From positions 17,633,753 to 17,697,752 of the forward strand of contig NC_031500.1 of assembly GCF_000237925.1 (NCBI RefSeq): 64,000 nt of DNA, in the 5' to 3' direction. The notes under the pieces were generated by a model, which was not told the origin of the DNA, did no database searches, and was given only the letters and a program-made list of their open reading frames with translations. Below are positions 39,901 through 48,900 of the stretch, one piece after another (position 1 is the stretch's first letter; every line of letters begins with the position of its first letter). The translations under genes were made by a program, and so were the position numbers. The DNA is from Schistosoma mansoni. Lineage: Eukaryota; Platyhelminthes; Trematoda; Strigeidida; Schistosomatidae.

Positions 39901-42900
39901 CAACTTCGACCGATGCATAACTGTGCCTTGTCCTACATTGTAGCTGACTGACTGACTGACTTGGATTGCTTAAGTTTAGTCTATATTATTTTGATGAAAC
40001 AAATAGATTTCGATTCAAATGTGTTTCATACATCATGAAGCTTATTTTCACTATCACAATCAAGGTGTTACTTTTTTTCCTTTTTTTTTTACTTATGAGA
40101 AACTGATTTCGGTCGATAAGTTTACAATCCAATTTGACTAGTATGTAGTAACAGAGAGAGAGAGAGGGAGAGAAGTAGACGATAATATTTTCAAGATACA
40201 TGTGATCCATTTATTGATTCAATCCGGTGATTGAAAAAACAAAAAAAAACTTTAAATGAATAAAGAAAAATGTTACTTTATTGTAAAAAAAAATCACCGC
40301 GCATGCAACGTGTAACTATGTACTTGTTTACAATGTTCTTTTCACATTTTTTTTTAATTTTTTTATTTTTATTTCGGGGTGAAGGAGAGGACATTGGTTC
40401 ACAATTTTTTTTTAAATTTTCACATGACTTGTCTGCAAAAAATATTTCAGAATTTCTGTTGGTAGCATTTACAACATTTGATGTGATGACCGGTAGTGTG
40501 TAATGGAGTTGGTCGAACATTATTATAATGTAGTTTAAAGGAGAGGGGAGAGAAATGTTCACCTACTTATTAATTGTTCAATTACAGTAAACGGCTGTAT
40601 TTTGTGACAAAGATCTGTAAATTTATCTTTTTTTTGGTTGTAATTACATCTGATGTTGTTGTCTTGATTATTTTATTAGTTGAAATCATGAGTTAATTGA
40701 AGCTAGACCACCAGGGAAAACCTGGAAGTACTGGACGGCCGTTTCGTCCTATTATGGGACTCCTCAGCAGTGCGTATCCACGATCCCGTACCCGAGAGAT
40801 TCGAACCCAGGACCTACCAGCTTCGCACCGGCTCAGTGGTCTGTCGGTTAAGTGCCCTGACGCGAGAATGATAGGGTCCGGGTTGGAATCTCGATANNNN
40901 NNNNNNNNNNNNNNNNNNNNNNNNNNNNNNNNNNNNNNNNNNNNNNNNNNNNNNNNNNNNNNNNNNNNNNNNNNNNNNNNNNNNNNNNNNNNNNNNNNNN
41001 NNNNNNNNNNNNNNNNNNNNNNNNNNNNNNNNNNNNNNNNNNNNNNNNNNNNNNNNNNNNNNNNNNNNNNNNNNNNNNNNNNNNNNNNNNNNNNNNTTAA
41101 GTGCCCTGACGCGAGACTGATAGGTCCTGGGTTCGAATCTCGATAGTGCGGGATCGTGGATACGCATTGCTGAGGAGTCCCATAATAGGACGAAATGACC
41201 GTCCAGTGCTTCCAGGTTTTCCATGGTGGTCTAGCTTCAATTGAATCATGATTTCAAATATGAAAATATTGAAATATCCACAAAAACCCCTTTTGATTAT
41301 TTTAGTCGAACAATTGATTTTTCCCAGCTTCATTACTTTATAAGTATTCTATGTAATGTTGGTTGAACTATACGTAAAGGTGGTAATCATAATGATCTAT
41401 TTAGTTTATAATGTTGATATAAATAGATGATTGTTTGATTCTTCACATTGGTATATAGGACTGGAATTGATAAATCTCCTGGTATATATGCACCAGGTCC
41501 GGATTACCTTGATATTGCCGTTAATCCCTAAGGATTATAAGTAGACATGTATGGTGGCTGGTGGTGGAAGTTGGACGACGTGGGAGCAGGCACACATATG
41601 CATCGGTCCAAGTTGCCACACCTCACTCATTATCACAACAAGATGAACACCGGATTCATAGAGGTGGTTAATTTAGTGGTGGTAATATATAAAAGAAAGG
41701 TTGTATATAAGGATATAGTTCAGGAAGGAAGACAGATATGAAGCAATTTTAATCTCAAGGTTTAAGGGAAGATAAAGAGTGTATACACTGACGCCATTGT
41801 GATCGATTCTGAGCCATATCAACCAGAGTCTCCAACCATTAGTTACGAAAGTCATGCGGACTACAACCAAGTAGTCTGCATCTACCAACATGGCTCAGAC
41901 TAGAAGTTTGAGACTTTATGGACCGATGTCGCGATTTGGTTTCGCCACCCCTAACTTAATAAGTTCATTTTGTTGTGTCGTTGTGGTGTAGCCACTTGGG
42001 CTGACGCACACATGTGCCAGGTTCCACAGGCATACGTAACACGTGGCCTAACCATCTCAGTCGATGAAGATTCACAACCTCATCAACTGATTTACCATTA
42101 TTCCCTAATACCCTGTATCCAACCTCACTATTACTTACCCGGTTATCCCAGCAGATGCGAGCAATATTTTTAACACATCTGTGGTCAAATACTAGTAACT
42201 TACGAGTATCTTCTACTCTTAATGGTCACATTTCGCAGCCGTAAATTAGAACAGAGCGAACTGTTGTGTAGTATACAGATTCCTTATGATTTTCTGCCTC
42301 TAACAAGTTGGTTTAAAGTGTATGACATCTAAAAAAGCATCATATGAATAGTTTGACACATTATATTCTTTAAGTATTATTATTCAAATATTTGATTGTA
42401 TGCTATTTTATTGCACTGATACTATTCAGCTTATTTGAGTAAACCTTTAAAGTTCATTAATCAGTTTTATAGGGATAAAGTTTATAGTCTATGTATACTT
42501 TTTGTTTATAGCTATTTTTTAGTTTTATTATTTTCATTTTATTTAAACACATAAATTTTGGTACAAAACGGCACCATACAAATCTCATTTCATTTGTGTG
42601 AGGGCTGTGATACTGCCGAGGTGCCCAAACTGAAGCAGGTGGTTTTCTTAGGGGGCCACACCCGGAGCCTTTGACCTAAAGACCTGATCCACAAGGCAAT
42701 GGAGCATCGTGAGGAGATGCAGTCGCATGGTAGCCGGTGACCAACGATTAATTCTTACGCCATTTGTTCCCTCAGAATACTGGAGCCAGCCTATGTGAAC
42801 CATTGGTTTGAAATCAGGGTTTTCCAACTCCCCTAGGTGGATCCTCCATATCCACCAACCCGGTTAAGGCACCGGACATTCTCTTTTCGTCCTCTCAATT

Positions 42901-45900
42901 TCGTAAACGACACCCTCCGTTGCGAGAATAGAAGTTAGTAGGACTTCCCTGACAGTGGCTGTGTAAGCGTGGTCATATAAGAGCATTTAGGGGCTTATAT
43001 CTGTTTACATATTTTTAATGTTCAACATCATTTTTCAATAAAATCACCTCGATTAGTTAGCAATAATCTTTAATTTCTTTTTATCTTTTTCATTGTAATG
43101 ATTTAAATAATAGATTTTTATTGTTTTATTTCAATATGATCAGATCATGTGTAGTCAGTCATAAAGTTGTTTATGTTGTATCATCTGTATCACTAATAGT
43201 ATCATCGACGTCATCTTTAGATGAGTAACTTCAATTTGTAACTCATCAATCTATAGTTGTTGATACTCAATTATTATTTTGCTTAGTTTGTTAATTCATA
43301 TCGTTTCTAATATGATTGCTGACATGAGAAATAGTGTAGTGATTAGTATTGTTGCATAGCTTCATGCTTTGTTCTAGCCTTTAGTTGAATGAATTATTTT
43401 ACTTCTCCCAAGCATTGTTTAAAGTAGTTTATTGATCGATCTCAAACCATCGCCTTTCCCGGAGCACCGATTTTGCCCCTAAATGCCCTGGTACGGCCGA
43501 GAGTGAGGAGGGGCCGCCCTTCCTTTCGAAATGCTCTCACACGGCCACGCGTATACAGTCTCTGCCACGGAAGTCCTACTCACTGCCTTCTCGTGGCGGT
43601 GGTGTTGTTTACGAAATTGAGTGGACGGAAAGCAAATGTCCGGCGCTTTAACCGGGTCGGTGGGCACGGAAAGTTCACCTAGGAAAGTTGGGAAACCCTG
43701 ATTTCAAACCAATGGTTCACATAGGCTGGCTCCAGTATTCTGAGGGAACAAATGGCGTAAGAATTAATCGTTGGTCACCGGCTACCATGCGACTGCATCT
43801 CCTCACGATGCTCCATTGCCTTGTGGATCAGGTCTTTAGGTCAAAGGCTCCGGGTGTGGCCCCCTAAGAAAACCACCTGCTTCAGTTTGGGCACCTCGGC
43901 AGTATCACAGCCCTCACACAAATGAAATGAGATTTGTGTGGCGCATATATATCTGGTGCCCCTTTGTACCAATATTTATGTGTTTAAATAATAATCTGGA
44001 GCCCCCTACGTTGATATGTCGACGTTAAAACTATTTTATGTTCTCTTTTTACTGAAATACTAGTAGGACAATACAAAACTATAATGTTGGTATGATGTCC
44101 AAGTTATTATTTTGTCTCTGGAGATAGAAATCGTGATTCCAATGCATCTATGATGGAATCATCCGATATACCAAATAATGGATTTTATAGTCTAATGATA
44201 GTTAATCATGAATCAAGCTGACAGGTTATCTCCCAACTGACACTATGTTTTATTCATCAGCTGTATGTTCCTCACTCATCCTGTTAGTCTGTCAAAATAC
44301 TTTGTAGATCAGTTAGTGTCCACTAAACCATAAGTCGTTTAGGCAATCGATACTGGCAAAATATCTGACAGCATAACTTACTTTTCGTGCTGAACTTTCC
44401 GTACCTAATTATAATTTCCTTATCTATCTTTATGATTTATCAGTTTCCCTAACTGAAATTTTTTTCCATACCTATGTTTATTCTGCCTCACTGTTACCAT
44501 GTTTAACAGAAGTTTATTATCACTATTATGGTCATTATTATCATCCTGGAAAGTAAGTATATAAGTATTTGCAATTTTAAAACATTGAAAAGGAATTTTC
44601 CATAAAGAGAACTCTTCGCTGAAGGAATCTTATTTAGCCATAACTTATCACCATAGGAACAAGTTCGCTTTAACGATTATTAACATGTTTAGACAGTTTC
44701 ACTTAACACTCAGGATAAACATTTCAGAATTATCATCTATTCACTTATTATCAACTGAGTAGGAAAATATTTGCCAGAAAACGTTCTATTTTTCAACGGA
44801 AATCATATATTTACAATGAATGATACAGCTTGATTTCACCTCGCAACGTAAATGAATGAGATTTAGAAAGTGAAATAAATTGCTAGGAAACGGGTACTAG
44901 GTAAGGATGGAAAATCGATTGATAAAGTAGTGAAACTTCATCAGTTGAGATGACTGGGACACGTGTTACGTATGCTCAACCACCGACTGCCCCGACCTGC
45001 GATGTTTTATGGTGTAGGAGTAGGTTGGAAGAAAGCTAGGGGCGGCCAGACTAAAACGTGGCACAAATCCATGAAGTCACTCACTGACAAGTGGACTGAG
45101 CCATGTTGGTAGGTGTAGAATACCTGGTTGGGATCCGAGAGATGATAGCAATCGATGGTTAGAGACCTTGAATGACATGGCTCAAAATCGTTTGTAATGG
45201 CGAAGGTGCATCCACTCTTTGTGTTCTTCCAAATTCTAATCTTCTGAATTCTTCATGTCTCTCTTTTTTCTCTTTCCAAATTTATTTCACCAGATTATAC
45301 TTTATGAATAGCATCTTTAAACCATAATCTTTCGGATTAATGCTTATACTCTTACTACTTCTACCATTATGGGATTTGAATCAACAACTTCATCTCTGTG
45401 CTAAAGTGGTATGGCAACTGGAACTGATGCTCGTACTTACGTACGAAGTTCTACGTTGTGACTGACTGAGGAAAATATTTACCCTAATACGTTCCCCTTT
45501 TCAACGGAAATCATATATTTACCGTGAATGATACAGATTGATTTCACCTCGCAACGTAAATAAATGAGATTGAGAAAGTGAAATAAGAAGACGGTAGCAT
45601 CCGTATGAACTAATATGTTTTATTAATATAACAGTAACCGTATAACCATTTTAGTTTGGAGTAGTTTTTTCATGTTCCATGTTATAACGGCATGAACACG
45701 AGATATTCCAATTATCCAAACCTCAAAAATGATCCTGAAAGTAAGCAAGCAAGAAAGAAAGAAACATTTAGGTAATTTGGAACAAGGGAACGGAGATTCG
45801 ATATAAATAAAGACATTCAGACAAGTTAACTCACTTGTTCCATCATCAATTATTTCAGGTTCGGCTAATTCGACCATCTTAAGGTGAATGTGACTTATCA

Positions 45901-48900
45901 AGGCACAGATCACAATAATTTTGATCATAAGAGATTTTTGTGCTTGAATAAAATTCATGGCCACAGTGGTAAGCTGAATATTGGAACTTACAACTCCATA
46001 TTTATAGACCACAGTTGTAGTTGAGTGTATATAGTTTTGGCCAATGAAAACAACCTGATAGAACACTTTGAATTTTATGCAATGTATGTTGGACAATATC
46101 GTTTAGCTAACCAACCGACTGGATCTATAAGTAATAATATGTCATTTCAACACAGTACTGACATTTACTGAAGTCACATACACTCTCAATAGGACAAATT
46201 GTCCATCATTTATGATATGGAAGATTGAGGGAAATGGACATGTAGTACGCTCACATGATTGAGGATTTGGATTATTGATAAGTTTGGTGAAATACTGTAT
46301 TGTTCGTAACTGTGCGAGGAAATTCGTCTTGAAATTCGATTACCCATGATCTCAAATGTGTTTTTCATCGTATTCTAGAGATTTTCTTGTACATGTCGAT
46401 CTAATGTAAGGTATATTTACGCCCCCAAATACTCTGGTACGTCCGAGGGTGAGGAGAGTCCACTATCCTTCTCTAAATGCTCTCATATGACCACGCTTAC
46501 ACAGCCACTGTCAGGGATTTTCTTCTACATGTCGATTTACATTGCATAATGTTTTAAAATTATGAAACTGTAGCGATGTGCTATGAAATAGCTCATGGTT
46601 ACTTGTGTATAATGTACCTACGCGGTTTTCAATCAATGAATTGTTTATTTTAACTTCTCTTCATCTACGTTCATATAGTCAGTTTGAGATACTTGTTCAC
46701 AGAAAGCAATATGTTTCAATGACTAGTAAATTAACCAGTAGCTAATAAATTAGTCAGTGGAGTTCAACCACGTCTGTTGTGAGATAACAACTCACTGATG
46801 GCAATTGGTGAACGGTTGCTCAAACTTCGTGGATTGGTTGAAGTTAGACATTAACACTGTTGGATACTGGCTAAGTGGTCTATCGGTTAAGTGCTCTGAC
46901 GCTAGACTAGTAGGTCCTGGGTTAGAATCTCTCGAGGCGGGATCGTGTATGCGCACTGCTGAGGAGTCCCATATTAGGACGAAACGGCCGTCCAGTGCTT
47001 TCAGGTTTTCCATAGTAGTCTAGCTTCAATTGACTCATGATTTCAACTATGCAAATACTGAAATCTCCACAAAAAACCCCTTCAAATAAGTCATTATTGT
47101 CCCTGGCTTAATGAATTGCAAACATAATTTATTTTATTTTGATATACTTGTATATTGAATATGGACATTGTTGCATCCTCCTTAAACACAAAGCACTCTG
47201 TTAATGTAGTCAGTTAATATATCTCTTTAATTTAAATAAAAATCTATGATTTATTAATCTAGATGTAGTACACAACCACCCACTGAGTTACCTAACACCT
47301 CTGTTCAAAGTATAATTTCTTTTCAAATCTTTGTTCAACATCTATTGTACTTTTATGGTTATGGCTTTGTTTGTTTTCCGAAATCCCCGTGGCTAATTAT
47401 TATATTCTTAGCTTACATGATTATTGTGAATACGATAACCAAATTTAGATACGCGGACCTATACAACCAACGAATGATGCATACACTTGAACGAACAGTC
47501 TACAGTTCCGCTTGATCCTTTCCCCCGCTTGTTAAGTCCAGTACACCAATCTCAACTTCCGCGATATGAATCATATATTTCAAACATACCTGGTTTATAT
47601 ACGAGCAAAATCAGACTACATCATACCATAAAATAACTATTGTATAAGATCAAGCCCAAAGTGGCTGTGATTGTGGCCGTTACTAATACATTGAGAATAT
47701 CTCAGGAATAGTAAATCCTATGGTAATAGTCAATACATTAAATAAAAGCTTATAATGAAGGGAATATGAATATACATTCAATATAGTTGCTTAATGGTTA
47801 TACTATAAGAATATACGTATGATATTAGGTCATAAATAAATCCCAACAGGTACTATTCATTATTCTTACCGGGATATAACACTTTTGTAGAATAGATATT
47901 ATCATTTAAAGGCGTGAGTCAATTGAAGCTAGACCGCCAGGGAAAACCTGGAAGCACTGGACGGCCGTTTCGTCCTATTATGGGACTCCTCAGCAGTGCG
48001 CATCCACGACCTCGACTCGCGAGATTTGAACCCAGGAGCTAGCAGTCTCGCGCCAGAACACTTAACTGATAGACCACTGAGCCAGCCGGAATCCAACGGT
48101 GTTAATGTCTTACTTCAACCAATCCACGAAGTTGATCAATCATTCACCAATTGTCTTCAGTGAGTTGTTATCTCACAACAGACGTGGTTTGAACTCCACA
48201 AAAACCCACTTCGAATATATATTACTTACTTCAATTCAGTAGATGAAATATCATTTTAAATCTTTATTGTTTCATCGAATTAAATAACTTTTTTTTCCCA
48301 AAAAATTTATTTTATTAGATGTATAATATGTATGTGTGAATATGAAGAAGGTGAAGAACTTCGTTATCTTCCATGTTTACATACATATCATCGTGTATGT
48401 ATTGATGATTGGTTAATGCGTGCATTAACATGTCCTTCATGTTTAGAAGAGATACGTCCTAATTCACCAGTAAAAGTTCGTTCTAATATTAATAGTCAAA
48501 ATACTACTACTAATAATAATAATAATAGTAATAATGAATCATCAGAGAATAATAATAATGTTGTTTCACAAAGAAATGAAAATCCAGTGCCTACTTCATG
48601 TCATCAACAACCAACCCACGAATATAATAGAAGAACTAGTATTACTGAACGACGTTCTAGAAATGTACAATCATCAAATGTATATACAAATTCAGAAACT
48701 ATACAACGATCAATTCTGGAACGGTTCAAAAGTAATAATAATAATAACAACAATAATAATGGTACTACTGTTGGCGGTGATCTATCCGATCGTAATTATA
48801 ATTTATCTCATACTAGTAGATATCGTCATCATCATCAGCAGCAGCCTCAACAACATCGACGTACACGATCTATTGGTCCTAGTAGAAGATCAAATTCTAT

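Noticed and set aside
40697-41224. Open frames on both strands through the second N block
   Set aside because: SINE sequence plus N; no protein similarity.
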